From NCBI RefSeq assembly GCF_017161565.1, contig NZ_CP066796.1:992001-1056000 (forward strand): 64,000 bases of DNA, read 5' to 3'. The notes beneath the pieces are model-generated. The model was not told the DNA's origin, searched no databases, and saw only the letters and a program-made list of their open reading frames with translations. Both the position numbers and the translations under genes were made by a program. This document shows, one piece after another, positions 51,497 through 62,791 of the stretch (position 1 is the first letter of the stretch; every line of letters starts with the position of its first letter). This DNA is from Erwinia amylovora (GTDB taxonomy: Bacteria; Pseudomonadota; Gammaproteobacteria; Enterobacterales; Enterobacteriaceae).

Positions 51497-52474
51497 ATGG
51501 CATGTGGCGAATTTGAACTGATTGCGCGCTATTTTAACCGTGCGTCATGCTCCCGTCGCGATGTGGAACAAGGCATCGGTGACGACTGTGCGCTACTCAG
51601 CGTGCCGGAAAAACAGACGCTGGCGATCAGTACCGACACGCTGGTTGAAGGCGTGCATTTCCTCCGTGATATCCATCCTGGCGATCTCGCCTATAAAGCG
51701 CTGGCCGTAAACCTCAGTGACCTGGCGGCAATGGGCGCAGATCCGGCGTGGCTGACGCTGGCTTTAACGCTGCCTGAAGTTAACGAAAGCTGGTTAAAGG
51801 CGTTCAGCGACAGCCTGTTTGAACTGTTGGATTACTATCATATGCAGCTGATCGGCGGCGATACCACACGCGGCCCGCTCAGCATGACGTTGGGTGTTCA
51901 CGGGATGGTGCCGCAGGGCAGAGCGCTGAAGCGCAGCGGCGCACGCATTGGCGACTGGATTTATGTTACCGGTACGCTGGGTGACAGCGCCGCGGGCCTT
52001 GAACTGTTGCAGCATCGGGTGAAAATCAACGATCCGGTGGCTCATGAAGCCCTCATCAAGCGCCATTTACGCCCGATGCCGCGTGTTCTACAGGGGCAGG
52101 CGCTGCGTGATCTGGCCAGCTCCGCCATCGACCTGTCCGATGGACTTATCTCTGACCTTGGCCATATCCTGCAGGCCAGCGCCTGTGGTGCCCGTGTAAA
52201 TCTTGATGCGCTGCCGCTGTCAGCAGTTATCCAGCAGCACTTTGCTGCGCAGCAGGCGTTAAGCTGGGCGCTAAGCGGCGGTGAGGATTACGAGCTGTGC
52301 TTCACGGTACCAGAGATCAACCGTGGCGCGCTGGACGTGGCGCTGGGATATCACGGCGTGCCCTATACCTGCATCGGCCAGATTGCACCGCAGTCTGACG
52401 GACTCACGCTGTGGCAAAACGACCAGCCGGTAGACAACAACCTTAAGGGGTTTGATCACTTTGCACAGCGCTAA
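51497..52474 (+). CDS. thiL: Thiamine-monophosphate kinase
   Basis: 325 residues, the same as E. coli. It phosphorylates thiamine phosphate to the active diphosphate cofactor with ATP. Metal-binding acidic motifs [30 protein letters not shown] and the [12 protein letters not shown] block of the AIR-synthase-like fold are all present. The start is the ATG at 51497 ([13 protein letters not shown]). Its end overlaps the start of pgpA, as in E. coli. Confidence 0.97.
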   Translation: MACGEFELIARYFNRASCSRRDVEQGIGDDCALLSVPEKQTLAISTDTLVEGVHFLRDIHPGDLAYKALAVNLSDLAAMGADPAWLTLALTLPEVNESWLKAFSDSLFELLDYYHMQLIGGDTTRGPLSMTLGVHGMVPQGRALKRSGARIGDWIYVTGTLGDSAAGLELLQHRVKINDPVAHEALIKRHLRPMPRVLQGQALRDLASSAIDLSDGLISDLGHILQASACGARVNLDALPLSAVIQQHFAAQQALSWALSGGEDYELCFTVPEINRGALDVALGYHGVPYTCIGQIAPQSDGLTLWQNDQPVDNNLKGFDHFAQR

Positions 52475-52958
52475 GGATATGGCTAAAAGCCGCCTGAAAA
52501 TGCGCAACCCGTGGCATTTACTGGCCACCGGGTTCGGCAGCGGTTTAAGCCCCTGGATGCCAGGCACGGCGGGATCGCTGGCGGCGATCCCATTCTGGTA
52601 TCTGATGAGCTTTCTGCCACAGGACCTCTACTCGTTAGTGGTGCTGCTGGGCATCAGTATCGGGGTTTATCTCTGCCATCGTACGGCGAAAGATATGGGC
52701 GTGCACGATCACGGCAGTATCGTCTGGGATGAGTTTATCGGTATGTGGATTACGCTGATGGCCATCCCGGTCAACAGCTGGCAGTGGGTGCTGGCAGGAT
52801 TTTTGCTGTTTCGCGTGCTGGATATCTGGAAACCCTGGCCGATCCGCTGGTTCGATCGCAACGTGCATGGCGGCATGGGCATTATGGTGGATGATATTAT
52901 CGCAGGAATTATATCTGCCGTTATTCTTTACTGCGCCGGGCATAACTGGCCGCTTTAG
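52452..52958 (+). CDS. pgpA: Phosphatidylglycerophosphatase A
   Basis: 168 residues if begun at the TTG at 52452 (aligning with the E. coli start); ATG at 52479 ([13 protein letters not shown]) and a TTG at 52461 are alternatives, and none has an ideal Shine-Dalgarno because the region lies inside thiL. The inner-membrane enzyme removes phosphate from phosphatidylglycerol phosphate. [29 protein letters not shown] and [17 protein letters not shown] with acidic metal ligands mark the family. About four membrane segments are seen. It is translated with thiL. Confidence 0.93.
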   Translation: MITLHSAKDMAKSRLKMRNPWHLLATGFGSGLSPWMPGTAGSLAAIPFWYLMSFLPQDLYSLVVLLGISIGVYLCHRTAKDMGVHDHGSIVWDEFIGMWITLMAIPVNSWQWVLAGFLLFRVLDIWKPWPIRWFDRNVHGGMGIMVDDIIAGIISAVILYCAGHNWPL

Positions 52959-52994
52959 TTTCCGGGTATAGCGGGTTCCCCCTGACAGACAGAA

Positions 52995-53024
52995 AGCCGG
53001 CTCCCCGAAAGGAGCCGGTTTTCT
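52995..53024. terminator. Hairpin between convergent pgpA and dxs
   Basis: CCGGCTCC and GGAGCCGG form a perfect eight-base stem with a six-base loop, then TTTTCTG. It ends pgpA transcripts, and the preceding AAA gives partial activity for dxs. Confidence 0.75.
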
Positions 53025-53025
53025 G

Positions 53026-54891
53026 TTATTGAGCCAGCCAGTTGGCGATCTGCTGCTTGATGCCGTCGGCATCCAGTTGATAATCGCTGCGGATCTCTTC
53101 CTGAGTCCCCTGGGGGATAAACTCATCCGGCAAGCCGATATTCAGCACCGGAACCGGTTTACGTTTCGCCATCAACAGTTCGTTAACGCCGCTGCCGGCA
53201 CCGCCTTTAACAGCACCCTCTTCAAGGGTGACCAGTGCCTGGTGCTGTGACGCCAGCTCCAGCACCAGCGCCTCATCGAGCGGTTTGACAAAACGCATAT
53301 CCACCAGAGTGGCATTGATAGCTTCCGCAGCCGCTGCCGCCTGGGGTAACAGCGTGCCAAAATTGAGGATCGCCAGTTGTTCTCCCCGACGCTTGATGAC
53401 GCCTTTGCCTAACGGCAACGAGGCCAGTGCTTCAAGCGGCGCACCGGTGCCATTACCCCGCGGGTAGCGTACCGCACTTGGCCCACCTTCATGGTGATAG
53501 CCGGTATACAGCATCTGACGACATTCATTTTCATCACTTGGCGTCATAATAACGATGTTGGGGATGCAGCGCAGGAAAGCTATATCAAATGCTCCCTGGT
53601 GAGTCTGCCCGTCAGCGCCGACGATGCCGCCACGGTCGATGGCAAACAGCACCGACAGCTTTTGAATGGCGACATCATGGATCAGCTGATCGTAGGCGCG
53701 CTGCAGGAAAGTCGAGTAGATTGCCACCACCGGCTTATAGCCGCCGATGGCCAGCCCGGCGGCGAAGGTCACCGCATGCTGTTCGGCAATCGCCACATCG
53801 AAATATTGCCGGGGATAATCGCGTGAGAAACTGACCATCCCGGAGCCTTCACGCATGGCTGGCGTCACCGCCATCAGCCTGTCATCAACGGCGGCGGTTT
53901 CACTTAACCACTGTCCGAAAATTTTGGAATAGCTTGGCAGACCGTCAGCGCTTTTTGGCAACAGGCCGCTGGCCGGGTCAAACTTAGGGACCGCATGCCA
54001 GCTGATCGGGTCTTTTTCTGCCGGGGCGTAGCCCTTGCCCTTTTTCGTCATGACATGCAGGAACTGCGGGCCTTTCAGCGCCCGCATATTGCGCAGCGTA
54101 TGCACCAGCGCCAAAACATCGTGACCGTCTACCGGACCGATGTAATTGAAGCCCAGCTCTTCAAAAAGCGTGCCCGGCACCACCATTCCTTTCAGGTGCT
54201 CTTCGGTGCGTTTAATCAGTTCTTTGATTGGCGGCAGGCCATCAAGGACCTTTTTGCCGCTTTCACGCAAACGCGAGTAGGTTTTACCAGACAAAATCTG
54301 GGCAAGTCGGTTATTTAACGCACCAACGTTTTCAGAGATCGACATTTCATTGTCATTCAGCACGACCAGCAGATCGGCCTTTATATCTCCGGCGTGATTC
54401 ATCGCTTCAAACGCCATCCCCGCGGTGATCGCGCCATCGCCGATAACGCAGGCGGTACGGCGGCCTTGCGCTTCTTTACCGGCGGCAACCGCCAGGCCAA
54501 GCCCGGCACTGATCGAGGTTGATGAATGTCCTACATTGAGCACGTCGTATTCACTTTCCTCACGCCACGGGAACGGATGCAGCCCCTTTTTCTGACGAAT
54601 AGTGCCTATGCGGTCACGTCGCCCGGTCAGAATTTTATGCGGGTAGGCCTGGTGGCCAACATCCCATACCAGATGATCAAATGGCGTGTTATAGACGTAG
54701 TGCAGGGCAACGGTGAGTTCCACGACGCCCAGTCCGGAAGCAAAATGACCGCTGGAGCGGCTTACGCTGCCGAGCAAATACTGCCGCAATTCGTTACAAA
54801 GTGCTGGCAGGCTCTCTTTGGGCAGCAAACGTAATTCTTGCACCGTACTTGCCTGAGCAAGCGTCGGGTATTTTGCAGATTCAAAACTCAT
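53026..54891 (-). CDS. dxs: 1-deoxy-D-xylulose-5-phosphate synthase
   Basis: 621 residues, one more than E. coli. It condenses pyruvate with glyceraldehyde-3-phosphate using thiamine diphosphate, the entry step of the MEP isoprenoid route. The ThDP/metal motif [18 protein letters not shown], the catalytic His in GHSSTSIS and the Glu in [14 protein letters not shown] are in place, with the C-terminal transketolase domain complete. It follows ispA by 18 bases in the xseB-ispA-dxs operon, which supplies isoprenoid chains. GGAGG precedes the ATG. Confidence 0.97.
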   Translation of the reverse strand: MSFESAKYPTLAQASTVQELRLLPKESLPALCNELRQYLLGSVSRSSGHFASGLGVVELTVALHYVYNTPFDHLVWDVGHQAYPHKILTGRRDRIGTIRQKKGLHPFPWREESEYDVLNVGHSSTSISAGLGLAVAAGKEAQGRRTACVIGDGAITAGMAFEAMNHAGDIKADLLVVLNDNEMSISENVGALNNRLAQILSGKTYSRLRESGKKVLDGLPPIKELIKRTEEHLKGMVVPGTLFEELGFNYIGPVDGHDVLALVHTLRNMRALKGPQFLHVMTKKGKGYAPAEKDPISWHAVPKFDPASGLLPKSADGLPSYSKIFGQWLSETAAVDDRLMAVTPAMREGSGMVSFSRDYPRQYFDVAIAEQHAVTFAAGLAIGGYKPVVAIYSTFLQRAYDQLIHDVAIQKLSVLFAIDRGGIVGADGQTHQGAFDIAFLRCIPNIVIMTPSDENECRQMLYTGYHHEGGPSAVRYPRGNGTGAPLEALASLPLGKGVIKRRGEQLAILNFGTLLPQAAAAAEAINATLVDMRFVKPLDEALVLELASQHQALVTLEEGAVKGGAGSGVNELLMAKRKPVPVLNIGLPDEFIPQGTQEEIRSDYQLDADGIKQQIANWLAQ

Positions 54892-54909
54892 CAGTGACTC
54901 ATTTGGAGG

Positions 54910-55809
54910 TTATTTATCGCGTTCAATGACAAAGCTTGCCAGCGCCCGCAGCGCGGTCGTGTTGTATGACTGTGCAGCAAGCGTGTCTAACGCGTCGAGG
55001 GATTCTTGACAGAGATCCCATGCTTTTATCCGTGCATTGTCCAGTCCCATTAATGCCGGGTAGGTACTTTTGCCCAATTGTTGATCGGCACCCTGCTGTT
55101 TTCCCAGCACTTCGGTATCACCCGTCACATCCAGAATGTCATCCTGTACCTGGAATGCCAGGCCGATGGCATTGGCAAATCGGTCGAGGGCTGGTAGGGC
55201 AGCACGGCCGCTTTCTCCCGCCGTCAGGGCGCCAAGCCTTACCGCAGAGCGGATCAGCGCGCCGGTCTTATGCCTGTGGATCTGCTCAAGTTCGTTCAAA
55301 GTCACTTTTTTGCCTTCCGCGGCAAGATCCAATGCCTGACCGCCGCACATGCCAGCCACTCCGCTGGCCTGAGCCAGTTCAGACAGCATAGCAATACGGC
55401 TTTCTGCCATCACGCCGGGCATTGGGGCGTCAGCAAGAATTGAGAAGGCCAGCGTCTGCAGCGCATCTCCTGCCAGAATGGCGGACTCCTCACCAAACTT
55501 AATATGGCAGGTGGGCTGGCCGCGACGAAGGCTGTCATTATCCATAGCGGGCAAATCGTCATGGATGAGAGAGTATGCATGGATACACTCGATTGCTGCC
55601 GCCGGTGCATCCAGCGCGGCATCGTCCGCCCGCAGCATGTCGCCCGTAGCATATACCAGGAAAGGGCGTAGGCGTTTACCGCCCAATAGTGCGCCATACT
55701 CCATCGCGTTTACCAGAGGAGAACTCTGAAAAGGCAGTTGTGAAATAAACCCCTGAAGCGCTGCGTTCACCCGCTGATAGTGACTGATGAGTAATAAGTT
55801 AAAATCCAT
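54910..55809 (-). CDS. ispA: Farnesyl diphosphate synthase
   Basis: 299 residues, the same as E. coli. It adds two isopentenyl units to make farnesyl diphosphate. First Asp-rich motif HDDLPAMDNDSLRRG and second QVQDDILDVTGD carry the metal-binding residues, and GKRLRPFLVYATG binds the substrate phosphate. Its ATG shares one base with the xseB stop (TAATG), so it is coupled to xseB. Confidence 0.97.
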   Translation of the reverse strand: MDFNLLLISHYQRVNAALQGFISQLPFQSSPLVNAMEYGALLGGKRLRPFLVYATGDMLRADDAALDAPAAAIECIHAYSLIHDDLPAMDNDSLRRGQPTCHIKFGEESAILAGDALQTLAFSILADAPMPGVMAESRIAMLSELAQASGVAGMCGGQALDLAAEGKKVTLNELEQIHRHKTGALIRSAVRLGALTAGESGRAALPALDRFANAIGLAFQVQDDILDVTGDTEVLGKQQGADQQLGKSTYPALMGLDNARIKAWDLCQESLDALDTLAAQSYNTTALRALASFVIERDK

Positions 55810-56051
55810 TATTCATTTTCCGGCGTGAAAGGCGTCAGATCGGCGTTTTTGTCTTCGCTCAGTAAAATTTGTACCCGTTGCTCTGCCTGTTGCAGCGTTT
55901 GTTGCCCGGCTCGCGCCAGCTGCACGCCGCGCTCAAATTCAGTCAGCGCTTCTTCAAGCGCAAGATCGCCGCTTTCAAGGCGGCTGACGATGTGCTCCAG
56001 CTGTTGCAGGGAGGTTTCGAAACTGACAGGCTGTTGAATTTTTTTCGGCAT
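55809..56051 (-). CDS. xseB: Exodeoxyribonuclease VII small subunit
   Basis: 80 residues, as in E. coli. It is all helical ([53 protein letters not shown]) and binds the XseA large subunit, encoded elsewhere, to make the single-strand-specific exonuclease. It begins the xseB-ispA-dxs operon and diverges from thiI. Confidence 0.96.
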   Translation of the reverse strand: MPKKIQQPVSFETSLQQLEHIVSRLESGDLALEEALTEFERGVQLARAGQQTLQQAEQRVQILLSEDKNADLTPFTPENE

Positions 56052-56303
56052 ATCTAATCCTGACTGTGCATGTTCATCAGCGAATGCCCATGGTAGCCGA
56101 CTCTAAATGATTAGCAAAACATCCCCTGCAAATTTAATGTTGGCAGGGACGAACGTATTGGCGGCAGATGAAGCAGCAGCCGCCAGACAAAGGTGGTATA
56201 CTCGCCGCGGATGCAAAGGGCGCAGGCCAGTTTGCGATACTCTGATTTTAACAGTTAAGTGATCCTTCATCAGCACTTAATTGCCCAACGAATACATGCC
56301 GCC

Positions 56304-57752
56304 ATGAAGTTTATCATTAAGTTATTCCCTGAAATTACGATCAAAAGCCAGTCGGTACGGCTGCGTTTTATTAAAATCCTGACCGGTAATATTCGCAACG
56401 TTCTCAAGCCCTTTGATGAAACCCTCGCTGTGGTACGCCACTGGGACAATATCGAAGTGCGTGCCAAAGACGAAAGCCAGCGTGCTGCTATTGTGGCAGA
56501 GCTGACGCGCATTCCGGGCATACATCATGTGCTGGCAGTGGAAGATCGCGCTTACACCGACGTGCATCATATTTTTGAGCAAACTCTCGAAATGAACCGC
56601 GAACGTATTGAAGGCAAGACTTTCTGCGTGCGTGTGAAGCGCCGAGGCAAGCATGAGTTCAGTTCACAGGATGTGGAACGCTACGTTGGCGGTGGCCTTA
56701 ATCAGCATGTTGCCAGCGCTCAGGTGCAACTCAACCGCCCACAGGTAACGGTCAATCTGGAGATCGACGACGATCGCCTGATTCTGGTCACCGCCCGTTA
56801 TGAAGGCATCGGCGGTTATCCTATCGGCACACAGGAAGATGTTCTGTCGCTGATTTCCGGTGGTTTTGACTCAGGCGTTTCCAGCTATATGCTGATGCGC
56901 CGTGGCTGCCGCGTGCACTATTGCTTCTTTAATCTCGGCGGCGCGGCCCATGAGATCGGCGTGCGCCAGGTTGCGCACTATTTGTGGAAGCGTTATGGCA
57001 GTACCCATCGCGTGCGCTTTGTGGCGATCAACTTTGAGCCAGTGGTCGGTGAGATCCTGGAAAAAGTGGATGATGGCCAGATGGGCGTGGTGCTGAAGCG
57101 TATGATGGTGCGTGCGGCTTCACAAATTGCCGAGCGCTACGGCGTACAGGCACTGGTAACCGGTGAAGCGCTGGGCCAGGTCTCCAGCCAGACGCTGACA
57201 AATCTGCGCCTGATCGATAATGCCAGCGATACGCTGATCCTGCGTCCGCTGATTTCCCATGATAAAGAGCACATTATCAAGCTGGCACGTGAAATCGGCA
57301 CGGAAGATTTTGCGCGTACCATGCCGGAATACTGCGGCGTTATTTCAAAAAGCCCGACGGTCAAAGCGGTAAAGGCGAAGATCGAGCAGGAAGAGCAGCA
57401 CTTCGATTTCGCCATCCTTGACCGGGTGGTTACGGAGGCAACCAACGTTGATATTCGTGAAATCGCCGAGAAGACCGAAGAGGAAGTGGTAGAAGTCGAG
57501 ACCGTTGCCTCGTTTTCAGACCAGGATGTGATACTGGACATTCGTTCGGCCGACGAGCAGGAAGCGCGTCCACTGGAGCTGGATGGCGTGCTGGTGAAAT
57601 CGTTACCATTCTATAAGCTGGCAACGCAATTTGGCGACCTCGACCAGAGCAAAAGCTGGCTACTGTACTGTGAACGCGGCGTGATGAGCCGCTTGCAGGC
57701 GCTGTATTTGCACGAACAGGGCTTTAAGAACGTGAAAGTGTACCGTCCCTAG
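56304..57752 (+). CDS. thiI: tRNA 4-thiouridine synthase / thiamine sulfur carrier enzyme ThiI
   Basis: 482 residues from the ATG at 56304 ([19 protein letters not shown]), the same length as E. coli. It makes s4U8 in tRNA and contributes sulfur to the thiamine thiazole. N-terminal ferredoxin-like and THUMP domains lead to the PP-loop [12 protein letters not shown], then the C-terminal rhodanese domain carries Cys456 in [21 protein letters not shown] with the second redox Cys is also present. It stands in the usual place opposite xseB. Confidence 0.97.
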   Translation: MKFIIKLFPEITIKSQSVRLRFIKILTGNIRNVLKPFDETLAVVRHWDNIEVRAKDESQRAAIVAELTRIPGIHHVLAVEDRAYTDVHHIFEQTLEMNRERIEGKTFCVRVKRRGKHEFSSQDVERYVGGGLNQHVASAQVQLNRPQVTVNLEIDDDRLILVTARYEGIGGYPIGTQEDVLSLISGGFDSGVSSYMLMRRGCRVHYCFFNLGGAAHEIGVRQVAHYLWKRYGSTHRVRFVAINFEPVVGEILEKVDDGQMGVVLKRMMVRAASQIAERYGVQALVTGEALGQVSSQTLTNLRLIDNASDTLILRPLISHDKEHIIKLAREIGTEDFARTMPEYCGVISKSPTVKAVKAKIEQEEQHFDFAILDRVVTEATNVDIREIAEKTEEEVVEVETVASFSDQDVILDIRSADEQEARPLELDGVLVKSLPFYKLATQFGDLDQSKSWLLYCERGVMSRLQALYLHEQGFKNVKVYRP

Positions 57753-57836
57753 GCTATCCTGCTTACTTGCCATCTCGTGCCCGGGCAGTGCTCGTCATCT
57801 TCAGGTACTTTTGTACGCTGCGGCGACTGCGTACTG

Positions 57837-57875
57837 GCCGGACGCGAACGGGCTATGCTGCCGACGCCGTCCGGC
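57837..57875. repeat. Intergenic inverted repeat between thiI and yajL
   Basis: GCCGGACG (57837-57844) and CGTCCGGC (57868-57875) are perfect eight-base arms around a 23-base loop, between two converging genes. Arm sequence and placement resemble REP-type palindromes of enterobacteria, which stabilise mRNA 3' ends. One copy only was noted in this window. Confidence 0.45.
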
Positions 57876-57892
57876 AGCAAACCCCGCCAAAA

Positions 57893-58489
57893 TCAGTCGC
57901 GGTAATCGTAAATCCCGGCAGCCACCACCAGTTGCGCGGCTACTTCACGCGCCGCTTCTTTTCCAAGCAGCAGGTCAATGAGCTTCAGGGCAAAATCGAT
58001 TGCAGTCCCTGGCCCCTGACTGGTGAGCAGATTGACCCGGCGATCCCATACCACGCGTTTATCCATCCATTTCTCTTGCGGAATTTTCTCTTTTAACCCC
58101 GGATAGCCGGTCATATTTCCCACCGGGAACAGATTATGCGGTATCAGTACGGCGGCGGCGGCGGCGCAGATTGCGGCAACGATGCGCCCTGACTGATTGA
58201 AGTGACGTATGGTTTCCACCAGCAGCGGGCTGTCGTGGAAGCATTCCGCTCCTTTCAGGCCACCAGGCAGAACGAGGGCGGCAAAATCGTCATCGGCGAC
58301 TTCCACCAGCGGCGCATCGGCCAACAGCCGAACTCCGCGTGAACAGATAATCTCACAGTTACCATCGTCAGCAACGCTGGCGGTGACGACTTTCAGCCCG
58401 GCGCGCACCAGTAAATCGATGGTGGTGACGGCCTCGGTTTCTTCACTCCCAGGTGCCAGGCAAACCAGAACCGATGGTTTCTCGGTCAT
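57893..58489 (-). CDS. yajL: DJ-1/PfpI family protein YajL
   Basis: 198 residues from the ATG at 58489 ([17 protein letters not shown]), eight bases after AAGGAA; an ATG two codons earlier is too close to it. YajL is a cytoplasmic DJ-1 homologue reported as a chaperone and deglycase. The oxidation-sensitive Cys108 sits in the nucleophile elbow AAICAAAA, with the conserved Glu of PGSEETEA and the His in FHDSPLL. Its start lies inside the 3' end of panE, so translation is linked. Confidence 0.93.
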   Translation of the reverse strand: MTEKPSVLVCLAPGSEETEAVTTIDLLVRAGLKVVTASVADDGNCEIICSRGVRLLADAPLVEVADDDFAALVLPGGLKGAECFHDSPLLVETIRHFNQSGRIVAAICAAAAAVLIPHNLFPVGNMTGYPGLKEKIPQEKWMDKRVVWDRRVNLLTSQGPGTAIDFALKLIDLLLGKEAAREVAAQLVVAAGIYDYRD

Positions 58490-59363
58490 AATCATGTTCC
58501 TTTCGCTTGATGAATTCAAAAAGTCGGCTGTTATTGGGCGTGCTCAACCCCTGTGCGCGTGCGCGCCGAATAACATAGCCGTTGATATAGTCGATTTCGG
58601 TGCGGCGCTGCGCCCGAACATCCTGCAGCATTGAGGAGGTATTAGCGGCGGTGGTGCTAATCACTTCAAGCACATAATCGATCAGCCATTCACGCGATAT
58701 ATGCTGACCTTCACGCTCCATCACTGCTGCCACTTCATCGCTCAGGGATTCAATCTCCTGACGGTATTCAGCCAGCTCGCCGTTGGTACAGTTATAGAAT
58801 ACCGTCAACGGGTTGATGATGCAGTTTACCGCCAGTTTTTGCCATGCGGCGGAAGCCACGTTATTGTGCCAGGCCACATCCGGTAAAGCGCGGTGCAAAA
58901 CCTCTGCCAGATCGCTCAGTTCCGCGTCCCCGGTGGTGGTGGGGCCAATATGGGTAATCCCCGAGGCGACATGAATAATTACCGTGCCATCCCGTTTTGC
59001 TGCGTGGGTCGTGACGCCGCGTAATAATGGCTGACGCAGGTTTTTCAACTCGTCAAGCGTCCCCATACCGTTATGCAGCAGCAGAATTGGGCAGCGTTCA
59101 GGCAAAATAAATTGCAGATTTCTCACTGACTCAGAGACTTGCCACGCTTTCAGCGTAACGATCAATAACTCACTTTCGGCGAGAAATACCGGGTCATTAG
59201 CGATAAAGGTCTTATTGATGTTTCCGCCATGCAGGTCGATGACATTCACCGAACAATATGGCTGCGGTACCCGCAGCCAGCCCTGAACTTCATGCCCCTG
59301 CCGTTCAAGCGCAGCCAGCCAGATCTGCCCCAGGGCGCCACATCCAAGTACGGTAATTTTCAT
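58443..59363 (-). CDS. panE: 2-dehydropantoate 2-reductase
   Basis: 306 residues from the ATG at 59363 ([15 protein letters not shown]), with a perfect GGAGGAA Shine-Dalgarno; E. coli PanE has 303. It reduces ketopantoate to pantoate with NADPH on the route to coenzyme A. The Rossmann GCGALG is at the N-terminus, with the catalytic Lys region [15 protein letters not shown] and the C-terminal [18 protein letters not shown]. The last 47 bases overlap the start of yajL, an arrangement shared with E. coli. Confidence 0.95.
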   Translation of the reverse strand: MKITVLGCGALGQIWLAALERQGHEVQGWLRVPQPYCSVNVIDLHGGNINKTFIANDPVFLAESELLIVTLKAWQVSESVRNLQFILPERCPILLLHNGMGTLDELKNLRQPLLRGVTTHAAKRDGTVIIHVASGITHIGPTTTGDAELSDLAEVLHRALPDVAWHNNVASAAWQKLAVNCIINPLTVFYNCTNGELAEYRQEIESLSDEVAAVMEREGQHISREWLIDYVLEVISTTAANTSSMLQDVRAQRRTEIDYINGYVIRRARAQGLSTPNNSRLFEFIKRKEHDYDRETIGSGLPGTWE

Positions 59364-59500
59364 TGTTCCTCCCCACATGCGGGTTGCTTGACCAGCTTCG
59401 CGCATGCCTGCCTGTTATTATAGCTTTCAGCGCCGATGGTTTTATTTACCAGCGGCAAGCAGGTATTATGCCTGTCACTTTAGTATCAGGAGAATAGATC

Positions 59501-59992
59501 ATGCCATCTTTCGATATTGTTTCTGAAATTGATATGCAGGAAGTGCGTAACGCGGTAGACAATGCTAATCGTGAAATATCCACCCGCTTCGATTTTCGTG
59601 GTGTTCAGGCCAGTTTCGAACTGAATGAAAAAAATGAGTCGATCAAGGTCTCCAGTGAATCGGATTTTCAGGTGAAGCAGCTGGTGGATATTCTGCGTGA
59701 AAAGCTATTGAAACGTGGGATAGAAGGTGGAGCACTGGAGGTTCCGGAACAGATTGAGCATAGCGGTAAAAGCTGGAGCGTGGATGCTAAAATGAAGAAA
59801 GGCATCGAAACGGATATCGCTAAAAAGCTGGTTAAGCTGATTAAAGACAGCAAGCTGAAAGTGCAGTCGCAGATTCAGGGAGATGAAGTTCGCGTTACCG
59901 GTAAATCACGCGACGATCTGCAAGGTGCGATGGCGCTGGTGCGTAAGGGCGAATTAGGGCAGCCGTTCCAGTTTAAGAACTTCCGCGATTAA
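59501..59992 (+). CDS. yajQ: YajQ family nucleotide-binding protein
   Basis: 163 residues, the usual length. [22 protein letters not shown] and [16 protein letters not shown] open a two-domain fold with tandem ferredoxin-like halves, ending [25 protein letters not shown]. Homologues bind c-di-GMP or nucleotides; E. coli YajQ has been linked to temperate phage transcription. An AGGAG Shine-Dalgarno precedes the ATG. It is divergent from panE and has its own terminator. Confidence 0.94.
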   Translation: MPSFDIVSEIDMQEVRNAVDNANREISTRFDFRGVQASFELNEKNESIKVSSESDFQVKQLVDILREKLLKRGIEGGALEVPEQIEHSGKSWSVDAKMKKGIETDIAKKLVKLIKDSKLKVQSQIQGDEVRVTGKSRDDLQGAMALVRKGELGQPFQFKNFRD

Positions 59993-60016
59993 TGTTGTTG
60001 AGTTGGCTACCGCACT

Positions 60017-60053
60017 CATCCTGACATAATGTGCGTATGTCAGGATGTTTTTT
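60017..60053 (+). terminator. Rho-independent terminator of yajQ
   Basis: CATCCTGACATA and TATGTCAGGATG are perfect twelve-base arms with a seven-base loop, followed by six T. Confidence 0.94.
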
Positions 60054-60068
60054 GCAGAAAGAGCGTGG

Positions 60069-61430
60069 TTAACCCGCAATCAGTTTCTCAAGCTCGGCGC
60101 GGCTGGTAACCTTGCTGTCAATTTTGACGTAGGCACTCTGCTCTTCAGGCACGATAAATACCTCTGACACGCCATTATGTGCTTTCAGCCGCTGTTCCAG
60201 GCTCGATTTATCCAGGCCGCAATGTTCAAGCGTTAGGCGCAGACTGCTGACGTAGGGCGGTTCCTTCATGCTCAGGCTCAGCAACAGCCAGCCTACTGCT
60301 ATCAGTGCACCAAGCAGGAATACACTCTGCGCATCGAGGTGGTCAAACACCCACCCGCCCATGCTGCCACCAATTGCCACACCGACAAACTGGCTGGTTG
60401 AATACAGGCCCATTGCTGTCCCCTTATAACCCGGAGGCGACTCTTTACTGACCAGTGACGGCAGTATCGCCTCCATCAGGTTAAAACCAATAAAGAACAG
60501 CTGAACGCCCAGCACCAGCGTCCAGAAATGATTACCCGATCCCCACAAGATGATTTCAGCGACCAGCATCAGGGCGACACAGCCAACAAACACCCGTTTC
60601 ATCCGGCGTTTAACTTCTGCGTAGATAATAAATGGCAGCACGGCAGCGAAAGCAACCAGCATGGTACAAAGATAAATCTTCCAGTGCCCACTGGCGGGGA
60701 ATCCGGCTTGTTCAAACTGGCCGGGCAGGGCCACAAAGCTCGACATCAGCAGAATATGCAGACAGAGAATGCCAATATTTAACTTTACAAGGCGGCCATT
60801 GGCAAGAACATCACCAATGCTGCCCTTCACGATCCCCGATTCCCGATTAAGGATATGGGTTGACGCCGAGGGGACAATCAGCAGCGTAATGACGATACCG
60901 CAAACCGCGAGCAGGGCGATCATCCAGAACAGCGCATGCAGGCCAAGCGCGTTAGTGACTACTGGCCCCAGTACCATGGCAATGGCGAAGGTAATGCCGA
61001 AGCTGATACCGATAAACGCCATCGCTTTAGTTCGGTTCTGCTCACGAGTCAGGTCGGACAGCAGGGCCATTACGGCGGCGGCAATGGCACCTGAACCCTG
61101 CAACGCGCGCCCAAGGATCACTCCCCAGATGGAGGTTGTCATCGCCGCGATGACGCTACCGATGGCAAAGATCAACAGGCCACCGATAATCAGTGGCTTA
61201 CGTCCAATACGATCGGAAAGAAGCCCGAAAGGGATTTGGAATACTGCCTGGGCTAAACCATATATGCCGATGGCCAGTCCAATGAGTGTTTCACTTGCTC
61301 CCTGTAATGCCATGCCATAAGTGGTCAGGACGGGTAAAACCATAAACATTCCCAGCATGCGCAGGGAAAAAACCGTCCCCAAACCCCAGGTTGCGCGCAG
61401 CTCAACTGAAGTCATTTTATTATCGTTCAT
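60069..61430 (-). CDS. yajR: MFS transporter YajR
   Basis: 453 residues, matching E. coli YajR over its length. The transporter core has twelve membrane segments, with motif A (GLLSDRIGRKPLIIGGLL) between TM2 and TM3 and ALQGSGAIAAAVMALLSDLTREQNRTKAMAFIG after TM4. The last 65 residues form the soluble YAM domain (EVFIVPEEQSAYVKIDSKV), a feature that separates YajR from ordinary drug exporters. The substrate is unknown. It converges on yajQ and follows cyoE. Confidence 0.94.
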   Translation of the reverse strand: MNDNKMTSVELRATWGLGTVFSLRMLGMFMVLPVLTTYGMALQGASETLIGLAIGIYGLAQAVFQIPFGLLSDRIGRKPLIIGGLLIFAIGSVIAAMTTSIWGVILGRALQGSGAIAAAVMALLSDLTREQNRTKAMAFIGISFGITFAIAMVLGPVVTNALGLHALFWMIALLAVCGIVITLLIVPSASTHILNRESGIVKGSIGDVLANGRLVKLNIGILCLHILLMSSFVALPGQFEQAGFPASGHWKIYLCTMLVAFAAVLPFIIYAEVKRRMKRVFVGCVALMLVAEIILWGSGNHFWTLVLGVQLFFIGFNLMEAILPSLVSKESPPGYKGTAMGLYSTSQFVGVAIGGSMGGWVFDHLDAQSVFLLGALIAVGWLLLSLSMKEPPYVSSLRLTLEHCGLDKSSLEQRLKAHNGVSEVFIVPEEQSAYVKIDSKVTSRAELEKLIAG

Positions 61431-61518
61431 GACTACCTCAATGCTTTTAGTCTTTCTATTTTATGTGTCAGGGCAGGGTGGGTAAAATATTAATTTTTAA
61501 GCATTTATGACAAGAAGA

Positions 61519-61540
61519 AAGGGCGCGAAATCGCGCCCTT
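61519..61540 (-). terminator. Terminator of the cyo operon
   Basis: AAGGGCGCGA and TCGCGCCCTT form a ten-base perfect stem with two unpaired A; on the minus strand TTTCTTCTTG follows. Placed 20 bases after the cyoE stop. Confidence 0.8.
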
Positions 61541-61560
61541 AGCAGTGATATGGCCTGCTG

Positions 61561-62451
61561 TTAACCAACGTAAGTGAGCAGGTCTTTTGAGGCTGGCGTC
61601 ATAAAATCAACCGACATCATGACGCTTAGCGCGGTAATGGCCACGATGGAAAACACGAACAGTTTACGCGCCCAGACACGGTCATTCTGGGTTTTATAAC
61701 CTGAAAGCGCCATTCCCAACCACCAGACGCTAACCGCAGACGCTACTACCAGATATTTGTAGCCAGCATAACCCACTAAAGTCAGCATCAGCGTGGCAAC
61801 CATAAACGCGATGATATACACAGTGATATGGTTTTTGGCTACCGAAATACCTTTTACCACCGGCAGAACCGGAATGTTGGCTGCCTGGTAATCTTTGAAG
61901 CGGAAGATAGCAATCGCATAAGAATGCGGCATCTGCCACAGGCTAAAGATAGCCAGCAGGATCAATGCGCCCGCATCGAACTGACCGGAAACGGCACAGT
62001 AGCCAATAACCGGCGGTGCGGCTCCAGAGAGGCTACCAATCAGCGTGCCATAGACGGAGTTGCGTTTCATGTACAGGCTGTAAATGCCGACATAAACCAC
62101 AAACCCCATCACCGCCAGCCACATCGCCAGCGGGTTTGCTCCGAAATACAACAGCGCGAAGCCAGCAATACCCAACACGGTTGCATAAACCAGGCTTAAT
62201 TTCGGAGAGATGAGGCCTTTAACCAGCACCCGATTCTTGGTTCTCTCCATTTTTTTGTCGATGTCGCGGTCGATGAAGTTGTTGTAAACACAACCCGATG
62301 CGACCACCAGAGATACACCGACTAAAGTGGCGAGAAACAGGGAATAGTCAATGCTGCCTTTAGAAGCCAGCAGGAATCCCCCGATTACAGAAATTAAATT
62401 CCCGAAGATAATTCCTGGTTTTGTCAATTGCAGGTATTGCTTAATCATCAC
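61561..62451 (-). CDS. cyoE: Protoheme IX farnesyltransferase (heme O synthase)
   Basis: 296 residues (E. coli 296). The inner-membrane enzyme attaches farnesyl diphosphate to heme b to make heme O for cytochrome bo3. [26 protein letters not shown] holds the Asp-rich catalytic site, with the second conserved loop further on ([24 protein letters not shown]). Seven to nine membrane segments are seen. Last gene of cyoBCDE here; it uses farnesyl units from ispA's pathway. Confidence 0.97.
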   Translation of the reverse strand: MMIKQYLQLTKPGIIFGNLISVIGGFLLASKGSIDYSLFLATLVGVSLVVASGCVYNNFIDRDIDKKMERTKNRVLVKGLISPKLSLVYATVLGIAGFALLYFGANPLAMWLAVMGFVVYVGIYSLYMKRNSVYGTLIGSLSGAAPPVIGYCAVSGQFDAGALILLAIFSLWQMPHSYAIAIFRFKDYQAANIPVLPVVKGISVAKNHITVYIIAFMVATLMLTLVGYAGYKYLVVASAVSVWWLGMALSGYKTQNDRVWARKLFVFSIVAITALSVMMSVDFMTPASKDLLTYVG

Positions 62452-62461
62452 AGTAGCTCGG

Positions 62462-62791
62462 TTAATGGCTCATCATGTTGTAGTTGAGGTTCCACATGAT
62501 CCACAACGAGCCAACAACAACAATCAGGATGATAAGTGCTGCAAACACGATAGCAATCAGGTTCCAGCCCCCTTCAGACTTACTGTCCAGGTGCAGGAAG
62601 TAAACCAGATGCACCAGCACCTGGACAACTGCACACACCAGAACGACAGCGAGGATAGTGGCTTTAGAAGCACCACCGTCCATGACCATCCAGAATGGGA
62701 TACCGGTCAAAATGATCGACAGGATGAAGCCGATCATATAAGACTTCACGCTACCATGAGAAGCGCCATGTTCAGTTGCAGGATGGCTCAT
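62462..62791 (-). CDS. cyoD: Cytochrome bo3 ubiquinol oxidase subunit IV
   Basis: 109 residues from the ATG at 62791 ([21 protein letters not shown]), as in E. coli. Three membrane segments ([19 protein letters not shown] and two more). It stabilises the CuB site assembly of the oxidase. Its ATG shares one base with the cyoC stop (TAATG); cyoE follows ten bases after its stop. Confidence 0.96.
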   Translation of the reverse strand: MSHPATEHGASHGSVKSYMIGFILSIILTGIPFWMVMDGGASKATILAVVLVCAVVQVLVHLVYFLHLDSKSEGGWNLIAIVFAALIILIVVVGSLWIMWNLNYNMMSH